26,375 nucleotides of DNA from JBIOJM01 sp044450785 (GCA_044450785.1 JBIOJM010000121.1:1-26375); one strand, 5' to 3'. Counted from the first letter of the stretch, positions 1 to 8,178 are shown. Made by a program: numbers and translations. Notes: generated by a model from the sequence alone, not told the origin.

Positions 1-1100
1 CTACCCATTCGCTCGTGGGCTCGTGGATTGACCGTTCCGATGGGATCGATCGCATCGATGAAGATGAACGCCGCTTGATCGGCGATGGCCGCGGCGGCTT
101 TCGCCTCGAGGAGCGCCTCGGACTTCATCGCTGTGTGATCTTGCAGGTTGAGCGAAAAGCTCGTTTCGTAGCCGAACGGCCGATTCGGCGTCAGATCCTC
201 GAGCAGCTTGCGCACGAACGAACCTTGGAGTTTGGTGCCGTAGAAGTCCCCTTGAAGAAAATCGTTCTGCGCGGCGAGAGGCGCAGTGACCCCTTGGACC
301 CACGAAGAGGGGAACGTCGACGATTGATGCTCGACGGACGCCTTCGGAGAGAGTTTCCGGACGGTCGACGTGGCGATGGCCGCAAACTCCACGAGCCAGC
401 GTTCCCGAGCCCGCTGAAACGCGACCCAACGGGAATCCAGCCAGTCGACCGTCTGCGGAATGTCGCCACCCACCTCGTTCGCGAAGCGCTTCTTGCAGTA
501 CGCGCAGAAGCAGAGCGCCGGCCAGAACGTCATGTCGAACCGGATGCCGTCGAACTCGAAGTTCTGGCAGATCTCGCGCACGAATGACCGAACATATTCG
601 CGATAGGGAGAGTTGACGCACAAGACGCCATGCCGTCCTCCTTCGCCTTGGGGCCGGCCGTCCGGCGTTCGAATTCTCCAGTCGGAATGCTGATCGGCAC
701 ACCAGCGATCGAAGATCAGGCTTGTGTAGATCTGCACCGCGATTCCCTGCCGATGACACTGCTCGATCATCTCACCGAGCATGTTCCGTCCTTGGAAGGC
801 GGAATGCTGCTTGCCGACCTTCGTCGGATAGTTGAAGAGACCCACGTGCGACTGGCAGTAGCAGACGATCGATTGGGAACGAGAGCGGACGAGCATCTTG
901 GCGTACTCGGCCGGATCGAACTTCGAGAGGAATCTTGGGTCCCAATCAGGGATGTGCATGTCGATGACCGCGCGTCGAAAAGCGTGCTTGTACCAGGGCT
1001 CTCGACTCGAGGGCGCGGCCGGCAACGGTGATGCCATTCCGGCGGCGGTCAACGTGACGGCCGTCGTCTGCAAGAATTCTCGTCGGGTCGGATGATCCAT
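1..1100 (-). CDS. Secreted hypothetical glycosyl hydrolase (GHL6-like TIM barrel), C-terminus cut by window edge
   Basis: The reading frame opens at an ATG (1098-1100 on the minus strand) preceded by GGGAG seven bases upstream, and stays open for 366 codons to the left edge, so the C-terminus is outside the window. The N-terminus MDHPTRREFLQ is a twin-arginine (Tat) signal followed by an alanine-rich hydrophobic stretch to about residue 30, so the product should be exported folded. The motif FDGIRFDM (residues 183-190), followed by a cysteine cluster C197-x-C199-x-x-C202, is typical of the hypothetical glycosyl hydrolase 6 (GHL6) family, whose members have an alpha-amylase-like TIM barrel; D189 is a candidate catalytic residue. 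The substrate cannot be told from sequence. Another frame is also open over 1-759 but is arginine-rich and has no recognisable motif. Family call fairly sure, activity not. Confidence 0.75.
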   Translation of the reverse strand, partial: MDHPTRREFLQTTAVTLTAAGMASPLPAAPSSREPWYKHAFRRAVIDMHIPDWDPRFLSKFDPAEYAKMLVRSRSQSIVCYCQSHVGLFNYPTKVGKQHSAFQGRNMLGEMIEQCHRQGIAVQIYTSLIFDRWCADQHSDWRIRTPDGRPQGEGGRHGVLCVNSPYREYVRSFVREICQNFEFDGIRFDMTFWPALCFCAYCKKRFANEVGGDIPQTVDWLDSRWVAFQRARERWLVEFAAIATSTVRKLSPKASVEHQSSTFPSSWVQGVTAPLAAQNDFLQGDFYGTKLQGSFVRKLLEDLTPNRPFGYETSFSLNLQDHTAMKSEALLEAKAAAAIADQAAFIFIDAIDPIGTVNPRAHERMG

Positions 1101-1177
1101 CGGTGCTCTCCCAAGATTGGTGACTCACGGGGCATCTGAACGTCAGGGTTCCTCCCCAGCCGGTGTGCACCCCTCCC

Positions 1178-1206
1178 AGGATAAAGGCGGCCGAGACGTT
1201 GTCCAA
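1178..1206 (-). promoter_or_regulatory. Candidate sigma-70-type promoter for the secreted hydrolase
   Basis: On the minus strand TTGGAC (1201-1206) and TATCCT (1178-1183) are separated by exactly 17 bases, about 78 bases upstream of the ATG at 1100. Match to consensus is moderate. Nothing else was recognised in the 200 bases between this gene and the decayed gene upstream. Confidence 0.4.
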
Positions 1207-1300
1207 TGCTTTTGGGACCGTTTCCTTAGATGATGGGAACCGATGCTCGAAGCCCTCGCTCAAAGGAGCGGAACATTCCATCAAGTTTGAGGACGTAACC

Positions 1301-1974
1301 TCACGGTCGCAGCGCATTCTCGAGGATTGACCAGGCGATCGCTTTCGTGCCGTCGGGGCGCAGGAGCCAGAACCCGCGAACATCCGAGTTGGACTTCACG
1401 GGCTGATGTACGGCCTCGTTGCAGTAGACCTGCCAGTAGAGGATGAAAGGACATCCCCATACGAGACGAGGTCGGGTCGAACTCGTGGGATGACCCGGTC
1501 GATCACGCCGGGTCGGTGTTGCTGGAACGAAGGCAGCACGAGGTTGACCTCAACCGCATGCCAAACGTGAACGCCGTCGGCTCTCAACTCCGCCCGTGCG
1601 TGTTCGACGCCCCTTTGGCGTGCGTTCAGCCACCGGGTCATGTTGTCCAGAGCCGAGTCGGCCGGATCGATCTTGGGATCGAATGCACCGCGAACGGCCC
1701 AATCGCCTTCCCAAGTGAGGTACACTTTGATCACTCTCGAGCCGAGCTTGAGGACCTGATCGGCACCCTCGTTCAGAAAGTCGTCGTTCGTGAGATGATA
1801 CGTCCCGTTGACGTGGGCCACGCCGAGGCGTTCGTTGAGGGGCGTGTCCGCTTGTGCGTCAAGCGAGAGCAGGCCAAGCAGCATGGCCACGCAGGCTGAT
1901 CCAAGGTAAGTCATCCGCCCGACGGGGTTCAACATCTTGCCGGCAACCGTACGGGGCAGGACTGCGTGATTCAT
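1301..1974 (-). pseudogene. Decayed secreted glycosidase-like gene with internal deletions
   Basis: The gene starts well: AAAGGACG lies upstream of the ATG at 1974, and the product has a Sec-type signal ending LLSLDAQA before DTPLNERLG. The segment reading VAHVNGTYHLTNDDFLNEGA, then TWEGDWAVRG and WLNARQRGVEHAR, resembles a secreted TIM-barrel glycosidase-like family. After PDLVSY the frame breaks (near 1455-1461). The family's usual ending continues in another frame as WGCPFILYWQVYCNE, then RGFWLLRPDGTKAIAW, and ends at TGA 1301-1303. The part normally between these blocks is absent, so this is an internal deletion with frameshift. A second, in-frame loss probably lies between RVIKVYL and TWEGDW (about 1720), because a long segment usually separates those blocks. 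The surviving pieces contain no other stops. Family placement is from memory of related planctomycete proteins. Confidence 0.6.
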
Positions 1975-2076
1975 GACGGTCGTCCTTTCGGCGACCTGGT
2001 TCAAACTTCGACGTGTTCAACCGCTCGACCAGGCCGACGTCGCAAAACACGACGGCCAGACGGCCCCCCAAGATCG

Positions 2077-4923
2077 TCAATCGCGCCGGTGGTGCGACAG
2101 CGTGCGTAGGATCGTATCGAGTACGGTGTCGAGGCGCCGACCCCCGTCCGCGGCGAGGAACCGTAGCACGAAGTAGCCGTGTTCCTGCAAGAGCAGGTCC
2201 TTTCGCCGATCGCGGCGATAGGCCTCCTCCCCGTCCAGATGTTGTGCCCCGTCCAGCTCGATAGTCACGCGTGCATCGGCACAGAGCAGGTCCACTTCCA
2301 TTCGGCCGCTGCCATCGAACGCAATCGGCAACTCGGCGTTCAGGTGAAATCGGCCCGCGGTGTCCGGCAAGGTCTCCAGGCGACGGTACAGGAACGACTC
2401 GGTCGCGCTGCGCGCCCGACTCACTCCCTCGTCCGTTGGAGCAACCTGGCGTGCCACGTGGACAAACAGGTTCGCCAGCGGCAAGTCGACCCCGTCGCGC
2501 ACGAGCCGGCGGACACTGGCCGCGTAGTCCGTTTTCCACTGCGGATCGACGGGCAGCGGAACTTCCGCGGGCCATCCCGGCACGGCACTGGCGGGGAGCA
2601 GAATCGTGTACCCCACGGCCTCGTAGCCGCGGCAGCGTCGATCGAACATACGAGCCAGCATGGGCACGTTCAGATCGGCATAGTCCATCACGCGCACCTC
2701 ACGTTTCCGGACGTGGAGGCGGTGCAATCGGCCCGCGTATTGTGCGATCGTGCCGTGCCAGGACACCGGCAGCGTCAGGAACAAGGTGTCCAGCCGCGCG
2801 TCGTCGAACCCTTCGCCGATGAGTCGTCCGGTCGCGAGCAGAACCCGCGGCTCGTTCTCGGGGATGGCCGCGAGACGGGTGATGACTGCGTCCAATTCCT
2901 TCCTCCCCATACCCCCGCGAAGAACAATCAGATGCTGGATGCCGGTCGACAATCGCTCGGCCAGGCAATCGAGATGCTCGTTGCGTTCGGTCAATACCAG
3001 CGGCGAGCGACCATCGTGAACGGCCTCCAGCACGTCGTCGCAGATGAGTTGATTGCGGGCTTGATCCGCGATCAGCTCCGAGTACAGTTCTTGAAACTGA
3101 ATTCGCACATCCTCGGCAAGAGCTCCAGACGGGCGAAACCCCGTGGGACGGACATACACGGCGTGCGTGAACGGACGCGCGGCCGCCTGGGCCTTGGCAT
3201 CGACGCGATGACGCACGGGCCCGCACTGCATGAAGACGATCGGATGGTGGCCATCCTTGCGGGTGACGGTCGCGGACAGGCCCGTGACGAACTTCGCCTT
3301 TGCCCGGCGGACGACCTGCTCGAAACTTTGAGCGGACAGGTGGTGGCATTCGTCAACGATGAGATGTCCGTAGTCTCCCACCAAGTCACTTACCACGCCC
3401 TTTCGCACCAGGCTTTGGATGATCGCCACGTCCAGCGAGCCGGTCGGCCGCTTTCGCCCGCCCCCGATTCGGCCGATGACCTTCGGAGGCAGCCCCAGAA
3501 ACACCGATAATCGATCCACCCATTGTTCCTGCAATTGCCGGCGATGCACGAGAACGAGCGTATTGACGCCGCGCTTGGCGATCAGCCATGCGGCGACGAC
3601 GGTCTTTCCAAAGGCGGTCGTGGCGGACAAAACGCCGATGTCGTGAGCCAACAGGTCGCGGGCGGCCATCGCTTGCTCGGCGTGCAACTCGCCCCGGAAT
3701 TCCACGTCCAGAGGCTTGCCGGCGTTGCGTTCGTCCCGCATCACGACGTCGACGCGCAGGTCCGACAACAGCTCTTGGACCTCGTCCAGGCAACCGCGTG
3801 GCAAACCGATGTGCCGCGGAAGGTCCTCGGCACAGGCGATGATGCGCGGCTTGTCGTAGGTCGGCAGGCGCATCGCCTGCGCCCTGTAGAACTCGGGATT
3901 CTGAAATGCCGCCAGACGGGCAAGGCGATTGTACAGACCGGGTGGCAGTGGATCCTTGGCGATGTAGATCTGATCGCCGAGAAAGAGCTCGAGCTTTTCG
4001 GGCATCGGTCCGGCGAGCGTAGGTTCTCTCCGGCGTCGCGAGGGAGGCGAGGCCCACGGCGCGGCGGCGTCCTCGTCCGCGGGAGCAAGTCGCACGCCCA
4101 CAACACGGCCCCTCTTTTCCGCATCGGAAACGATTCGCTCGACGGTGGCCCGATCGATCTTGCGAATGCTCGACAGCAGCGCCCACTGGTCGGCATGAGG
4201 AAGCTGACGGTCATCAACGAAGACGCTATTGCCAAGCTCCCGCGGTCGCTTCTGGAGCGGCAGCGCGATCAAGTTGCCAAAGCCGCCTTGGGGAAGTGTG
4301 TCTTGATTGGGGAAGAAACGGTCATAGGAATCGAGCCCGATGCCCGGCCGGAGTTCCATCGTTTCGGTCAGCAGGTGCGCGCCGAGCTTGCGCGCCAGCG
4401 TCGCCGGGATCGCCTGCTCGAAGAACAGCCAGATGTGTCCCCCATTGCCGGAGCGGGATCGCTCTAGGGCCGCCGCCAGATCCAGCCGGCGACACGTCTC
4501 CAGGATGGCTTGGGCGTCCTCCTGCCACTGCGCCTTGTCCAGATCGGCCGCGAGGAAGAAGCAGGTTTCATCCCGCAGCAATGGGTAAACGCCCATGACG
4601 AAGTCCCGCCCGGAGTCATCGTGGCCGGAAAGATGCCAGCGAACAACTTCGTCCGTGACGGGCAGAAAGTGCTGATTCGAACATGCGGCGCATCGGATCC
4701 TGGGCTTCTCGCACAAGCCCGGTGCCCACTCGTTGCCACAAGCGGGTTGATATCCGGACTTGCCGGTCTTGCGACTCTCGAAGCGGCGAGGATAGACATC
4801 GTCTCGTCCGCGAAAGAGCGAGCGAAATAAAGCGATCTTGGACTCGGGCGGGGACAGGTGATGGACAAGTCCGTCTTGCCGGTCTCGGATGATGGAGACG
4901 GGTTTCGCCGCTAGAGTACTCAT
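2077..4923 (-). CDS. TOTE-type conflict protein: archaeo-eukaryotic primase + SF2 helicase + DUF559 nuclease
   Basis: A 948-residue protein; the start at 4923 is chosen because it lies 1 nt after the stop of the upstream gene. Residues 62-81 hold four cysteines (C62, C71, C78, C81), a possible zinc knuckle. Residues ~85-260 match the primase domain of TOTE conflict systems: the acidic pair D127-x-D129 in FFLAADLDK, the SRSGNGGHIWLFF motif with H163, and DRFFPNQD with GFGNLIALPLQ. Residues ~410-770 are an SF2 helicase with Walker A SATTAFGKT (K440), motif II DECHH (524-528), motif III GLSAT, LIGEGFD (701-707) and motif VI QYAGRLHR (728-735). Residues ~835-948 are a DUF559/Vsr-like restriction fold with E876-x-D878 and E889-x-D891-G-x-x-H895. 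All expected active residues are present. Inferred role: a nucleic-acid-processing defence effector. Domain calls firm, role inferred. Confidence 0.88.
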   Translation of the reverse strand: MSTLAAKPVSIIRDRQDGLVHHLSPPESKIALFRSLFRGRDDVYPRRFESRKTGKSGYQPACGNEWAPGLCEKPRIRCAACSNQHFLPVTDEVVRWHLSGHDDSGRDFVMGVYPLLRDETCFFLAADLDKAQWQEDAQAILETCRRLDLAAALERSRSGNGGHIWLFFEQAIPATLARKLGAHLLTETMELRPGIGLDSYDRFFPNQDTLPQGGFGNLIALPLQKRPRELGNSVFVDDRQLPHADQWALLSSIRKIDRATVERIVSDAEKRGRVVGVRLAPADEDAAAPWASPPSRRRREPTLAGPMPEKLELFLGDQIYIAKDPLPPGLYNRLARLAAFQNPEFYRAQAMRLPTYDKPRIIACAEDLPRHIGLPRGCLDEVQELLSDLRVDVVMRDERNAGKPLDVEFRGELHAEQAMAARDLLAHDIGVLSATTAFGKTVVAAWLIAKRGVNTLVLVHRRQLQEQWVDRLSVFLGLPPKVIGRIGGGRKRPTGSLDVAIIQSLVRKGVVSDLVGDYGHLIVDECHHLSAQSFEQVVRRAKAKFVTGLSATVTRKDGHHPIVFMQCGPVRHRVDAKAQAAARPFTHAVYVRPTGFRPSGALAEDVRIQFQELYSELIADQARNQLICDDVLEAVHDGRSPLVLTERNEHLDCLAERLSTGIQHLIVLRGGMGRKELDAVITRLAAIPENEPRVLLATGRLIGEGFDDARLDTLFLTLPVSWHGTIAQYAGRLHRLHVRKREVRVMDYADLNVPMLARMFDRRCRGYEAVGYTILLPASAVPGWPAEVPLPVDPQWKTDYAASVRRLVRDGVDLPLANLFVHVARQVAPTDEGVSRARSATESFLYRRLETLPDTAGRFHLNAELPIAFDGSGRMEVDLLCADARVTIELDGAQHLDGEEAYRRDRRKDLLLQEHGYFVLRFLAADGGRRLDTVLDTILRTLSHHRRD

Positions 4924-4924
4924 C

Positions 4925-6727
4925 TCAAAACGGAACCTCGGTACCACGGGAATCCCAGGTCGGCTCCGGGGGCGGAGGGTCCAGGAACTTGCAGAAATCA
5001 TTCGTGAGAGACTCGCATTGCGGAGCAAGATCCGGACGGGCCATCGCGACAGCAGCGAGCGTTTCGGCGAAGCGGTCGACGACCGGGTCGATCAGCGCTT
5101 CGGTAAGAGACGAATCGGAGCTTTGCAGGAGCTCGCGGAGGTTGCCGAAGTCGCGGTTGAGTTGATCGATGAACCGTTGCGTTTCTGGGGGAGTGGCTTC
5201 GCGCTCGGCTCCGCCGCGCAGGCCGACGATGAGTTCGGCGAGGTGACAGCCCACGCCAAACACGCGGATTCCCAGCGGCACAAGGGCGGTCTCTGCCACG
5301 CTGAAGCTGCGCGACCAGATGGCCGGGGAACCGTCCTCACGGGATCTGGAATCCGTCACGCCCAGACGCTCGCGTTCGGACCACTCGGCGTCAAAACGCC
5401 GGCGGTGTTCCTCCCAGCCGCGTTGTTCTTCGTCCCACTCCTCGCGCGTGCGGCGGTAGAGGTCGAACGCGAATTCGTCATCCATGCCGCTGCCGTCGAG
5501 ATTCCAAAACCACGGCCCGGACCCTTCGCCGATCATTTGGCAGCAGGGACAGTCGGGGTCAATCATCGCGTCGTGGCCGGACATGCCCTCGGGCAGCCGG
5601 GCGCGTTCGCGGTCGATGATCGAACGCGGCGTTCGCCCATGGCACTCGGGATCGGGGGCATCGAGCCAAGCTTCGCGGACTTTTTCCAAACGCGGGACGT
5701 CAATCGTGAGGAAGTCGCCGACCGTGAACAATTCAGGCGGATGACCGACTTTCGTCGACTGCGCCAGCTCGGTGAGATGTTCCCAGCAAGACCACAGCAG
5801 TTCGCGAACGAGGTCGTAGTACTTGACAAGTTCATGCGTGCCGAAACCGCCGTACCGGAAGGCATGAGACGACTTCTCCAGTCCGCGAGGGCAGGCGCCA
5901 AGGAGCGACCATTGTTCGCATCGGTCCTGCAGGTCCCACGTGAGGTGGTCACGCGGTTCAAGTGCGATCTCGCGCGGGCAGGCGCCGCCAAGGTCGTCGC
6001 GCGGCGTCAGCAACCAGGCCGCATGAATCTGCTTGAGGGTGTCGTAAAACGGACTGGCGGAACGCTCCTGACCGGGCCAGGTCTTTGGTGTGATCTCTTC
6101 ATCGGTCAGCCGGCTGGCATCCACTTGGTCGAGCGCGAGGTTGGCTTCGACTGCCAGGCGACTTCGCGCATTCTCGGCCCACTGTGCGCGAACCGCGGCG
6201 GCGATCTCGTCGCGCCGAGTGAAGGCGGAGAAGGTTTCCCGCGCGAGGAACTCCAGCATGGGCCGGCCATAGAACACCACGCGAGGGTCGCGAATCGGTT
6301 TCGCAGCTCGTTCTCGCCGCCGCTCTTCGGCCACGTATCGCCACTCATTGCTATCCGTGGAAAAGAGCCAATCGTCGGCCAGGTGATACCGGAGACGTGT
6401 CTTCGTGCAGCATTGGCCGTCGTGATACGGGATGATTCCTTCCGGTCCGGGGGACGAGTAGGTCGAATCCACGACGACCAGCCGCGCGACGAGGTCGATG
6501 ACAACCAGTCCCGCATCGTGCGGTTGATCGCACAGCCCATGCGAGAGATTCGCGAAGAATCGACATTTCGGGACGGGTTTCGCGAATCGCGTGACGGCGA
6601 TTTCGAGTTCCTCGAGCGTGACGGGGTCGGCGCTGAGCGCCGCGACCGCTCGATCCGCACAACTGCCATGAATCGTTCCGGACCATTCGCGCCCTGCCTC
6701 TCGTACGACCAAGCGAACTTCGCTCAT
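4925..6727 (-). CDS. Large uncharacterised protein co-transcribed with the TOTE-type gene
   Basis: A 600-residue soluble protein. The start at 6727 follows AGGGGAG with about 8 bases spacing; an upstream in-frame ATG at 6799 lacks such a site. I do not recognise the family. Visible features are: a basic stretch EERRRER near 135; a possible metal knuckle D392-C393-P-C395-C396 and other cysteine pairs (C106-C107); a highly charged helix rich in E, R and W near 425-455; and a proline-rich tail. Two segments share a pattern, WLLTPRDDLGGACPREI (238-254) and WLDAPDPECHGRTPRSI (354-370), recalling the WL..P...LGG..P core of MbcA/ParS/Xre toxin-binding domains; this likeness is weak. No transmembrane segment or signal is seen. 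Its stop is separated by 1 nt from the ATG of the primase-helicase, which argues for a shared mRNA and possibly a shared function. Confidence 0.85.
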   Translation of the reverse strand: MSEVRLVVREAGREWSGTIHGSCADRAVAALSADPVTLEELEIAVTRFAKPVPKCRFFANLSHGLCDQPHDAGLVVIDLVARLVVVDSTYSSPGPEGIIPYHDGQCCTKTRLRYHLADDWLFSTDSNEWRYVAEERRRERAAKPIRDPRVVFYGRPMLEFLARETFSAFTRRDEIAAAVRAQWAENARSRLAVEANLALDQVDASRLTDEEITPKTWPGQERSASPFYDTLKQIHAAWLLTPRDDLGGACPREIALEPRDHLTWDLQDRCEQWSLLGACPRGLEKSSHAFRYGGFGTHELVKYYDLVRELLWSCWEHLTELAQSTKVGHPPELFTVGDFLTIDVPRLEKVREAWLDAPDPECHGRTPRSIIDRERARLPEGMSGHDAMIDPDCPCCQMIGEGSGPWFWNLDGSGMDDEFAFDLYRRTREEWDEEQRGWEEHRRRFDAEWSERERLGVTDSRSREDGSPAIWSRSFSVAETALVPLGIRVFGVGCHLAELIVGLRGGAEREATPPETQRFIDQLNRDFGNLRELLQSSDSSLTEALIDPVVDRFAETLAAVAMARPDLAPQCESLTNDFCKFLDPPPPEPTWDSRGTEVPF

Positions 6728-6795
6728 GATGCCACTCCCCTGCCAGACTCGTTCGTCAATGGAGAATCGTGTCGGAGCCCCCGATGGGCTACTGA

Positions 6796-7147
6796 TCAAA
6801 ATTGGCCAACGCGACGGTCCAGAAGATCATACAGCGCATCGCTGAGTTGGGGGTACTGAAACTCGAACCGCTCGTCCTGTAGCCGTTTCGAAACAACATA
6901 CCGTCCGTAACAGGATGGCCGAACGCTGCGAGGGCAGCACGCTCGCTCGGAACTCATCTTCCCACGCTCGTCCGACGAAGGGCGCAAGACCGTAGCCAAA
7001 GGGTGATTCCTCGGTGCAAGTGACATGTGGCGGATCCCCGTAAATATGCGCAGTGCTCATCTGCACCCACACTGGCGGAGGGGAATCGATGGTGCGGACA
7101 GCCATGCCGAGCACGCGCGTCGCTTCCACTCGAGAACGACCGTTGCT
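6796..7147 (-). pseudogene. Remnant of a TIGR01777-type NAD-dependent epimerase (SDR family)
   Basis: In one frame a mid-protein segment is recognisable: SRVEATRVLGMAVRTIDSPP, then STAHIYGDP, TEESPFGYG, RAWEDEF and AILLRT, which is the order seen in TIGR01777/YfcH-like sugar-nucleotide epimerases. Near 6901-6908 the frame changes and the family's extreme C-terminus follows (VVSKRLQDERFEFQYPQL, then ALYDLL; a DUF1731-like tail), ending at a stop at 6796. The N-terminal Rossmann glycine motif and the roughly 100 residues usually between the two blocks are missing. It cannot encode a working enzyme. It lies directly upstream of the TOTE operon on the same strand. Confidence 0.65.
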
Positions 7148-7200
7148 TTTGCAATGGTCATGAACTGGCAACGGCACTCATCGAAGTGGGATGCGACACC

Positions 7201-7638
7201 TTAGCTGGCCAGCGTCGCGGCCAAAAGGTCGAACATTTTGCCCCAACCGCTTTCGGTTGCGCTGTGATAGTCCGGCGGCAGGAGCTCGTGGGTCAGGGTC
7301 AGGACGCAGCCGGTTCCGTCCGTCACGATCTCGACGACAATGCGGTCGAAGTGCGGCCCGAACTGCGGAATGGCGAAGGTAAAGGCCAGGCGGCGCGGCC
7401 GGTCGATTTCGAGATACTCGCCGATACCCTCTAATTCCTGGCCTTCCCACCGATTGGTCATGAGCCACGAGCCGCCCACCCGCGCATCGATCTCGACGCG
7501 GCGATCCGGGTGGCTTTCCAACGAGCCGAACAGCCATTTCCGGGCCGTCTGGGGATCGATCCAGGCGTCGAAAACACGCTCCGGCGAGGCGTCGAAGCGG
7601 CGCGTGATGCGCAGATGGTTGGGGTTTTCCGCGGTCAT
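7201..7638 (-). CDS. SRPBCC / AHSA1-type START-like domain protein
   Basis: A 145-residue protein of the length usual for stand-alone Aha1-type (AHSA1) SRPBCC domains. The N-terminal ITRRFDASPERVFDAWIDP and GGSWLMTNRWEG, the helix-grip pattern, and the C-terminal GWGKMFDLLAATL are typical. These domains form a hydrophobic pocket that binds small lipophilic ligands; the ligand here is unknown. The ATG overlaps the stop of the upstream ArsR-type gene by 4 nt (ATGA at 7635-7638), so the two are translationally coupled. ArsR-SRPBCC gene pairs are common in bacteria, the regulator controlling its partner. Confidence 0.88.
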   Translation of the reverse strand: MTAENPNHLRITRRFDASPERVFDAWIDPQTARKWLFGSLESHPDRRVEIDARVGGSWLMTNRWEGQELEGIGEYLEIDRPRRLAFTFAIPQFGPHFDRIVVEIVTDGTGCVLTLTHELLPPDYHSATESGWGKMFDLLAATLAS

Positions 7639-8009
7639 TTCGGTTTTCCTTTCTTGTCGGATGGTATCGCGGCGGCCAGATCTTCGGCCTTGAGCAAGGC
7701 ATCGAGGGCATCGAGCCGGGCGGTCCAGAAGACGCGCCTCTTCTCGATCCAGGCCGACACCTCGTCGAGCGGCGCCGGGTTGAACGACACCCAGTGCTCC
7801 CGCCAGGCCCGGCGGCGACGCACGAGCCGTGCCCGCTCAAGCACGCGGATGTGCTTGGACACGGCGTTGAGCGACATCGCAAAGGGCTCGGCGAGCTCGG
7901 TCACGCGCGCTTCTCGCTGCATCACCCGCTCGAGGATCGCGCGTCGCGTCGGATGAGCCAGAGCGGTCATGGTGCGATCGATGTCGTGGGAGGCGTCATT
8001 CACCCTCAT
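7635..8009 (-). CDS. ArsR-family winged-helix transcriptional regulator
   Basis: A 124-residue protein. The start MRVNDASHDIDRTMTALAHP is chosen because the preceding 98 in-frame codons have no family similarity and overlap the promoter. LAHPTRRAILERVMQREARV is helix 1-2, and FAMSLNAVSKHIRVLERARL is the recognition helix-turn-helix, followed by a charged wing (RRRRAWREHW). There is no cysteine-rich metal site of the ArsR/SmtB kind, so it belongs to the non-metal group that usually travels with SRPBCC genes. It shares an operon and a 4-nt overlap with the SRPBCC gene. It probably represses its own promoter (8016-8045); no operator was proven. Confidence 0.9.
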   Translation of the reverse strand: MRVNDASHDIDRTMTALAHPTRRAILERVMQREARVTELAEPFAMSLNAVSKHIRVLERARLVRRRRAWREHWVSFNPAPLDEVSAWIEKRRVFWTARLDALDALLKAEDLAAAIPSDKKGKPK

Positions 8010-8015
8010 AGTTGA

Positions 8016-8045
8016 ATGATAAAACAGGCCCGAGTTGTGTGTCAA
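8016..8045 (-). promoter_or_regulatory. Promoter of the ArsR/SRPBCC operon, likely giving a leaderless mRNA
   Basis: On the minus strand TTGACA (8040-8045, perfect -35) is followed after 18 bases by TATCAT (8016-8021). Only six bases (8010-8015) separate the -10 box from the ATG at 8009, so transcription would start on or next to the start codon. Confidence 0.6.
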
Positions 8046-8055
8046 TGCACACCGC

Positions 8056-8178
8056 CTCAAACCGCTGGTAGCTTGGCTCGACGGGCTATGGTATCGTCGA
8101 GTCGGCCATCGACAACCATCCCGAGCGAATGATGCCCATGACCCTGGCGATCGAAACGCATCGGAGGACCTGGCGCTG
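8056..8178 (+). pseudogene. Truncated second copy of the ABC-operon leader and start codons
   Basis: 8056-8164 aligns without gaps over most of its length to 10826-10934, the leader of the ABC ATPase gene. It includes the ATG and the first nine codons (MTLAIETHR), with a near-exact run from ATCGACAACCATCC onward. Directly after the ninth codon comes GAGGACCTGGCGCTG (8164-8178), a 15-base exact match to 11163-11177, codons 86-90 of the intact ABC gene. The copy therefore looks like an ABC gene start with about 76 codons removed, joined to a sulfatase shard at about 8179. The later 15-base match could be chance, because these are common GC-rich codons. Confidence 0.6.

Noticed and set aside
1..759. 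Open minus-strand frame of 252 codons over the secreted hydrolase
   Set aside because: Arginine-rich with no motifs; the overlapping frame from 1100 carries the Tat signal and FDGIRFDM motif.
2179..4467. Long plus-strand frames (443 and 314 codons) antisense to the primase-helicase
   Set aside because: They mirror the codon bias of the minus-strand gene, which has full domain motifs.
4889..6859. 656-codon plus-strand frame antisense to the 600-aa gene
   Set aside because: The minus-strand frame has a ribosome site, coupling to the next gene and sensible composition. The plus frame has no recognised motif, but because the minus gene is also unrecognised this is less certain.
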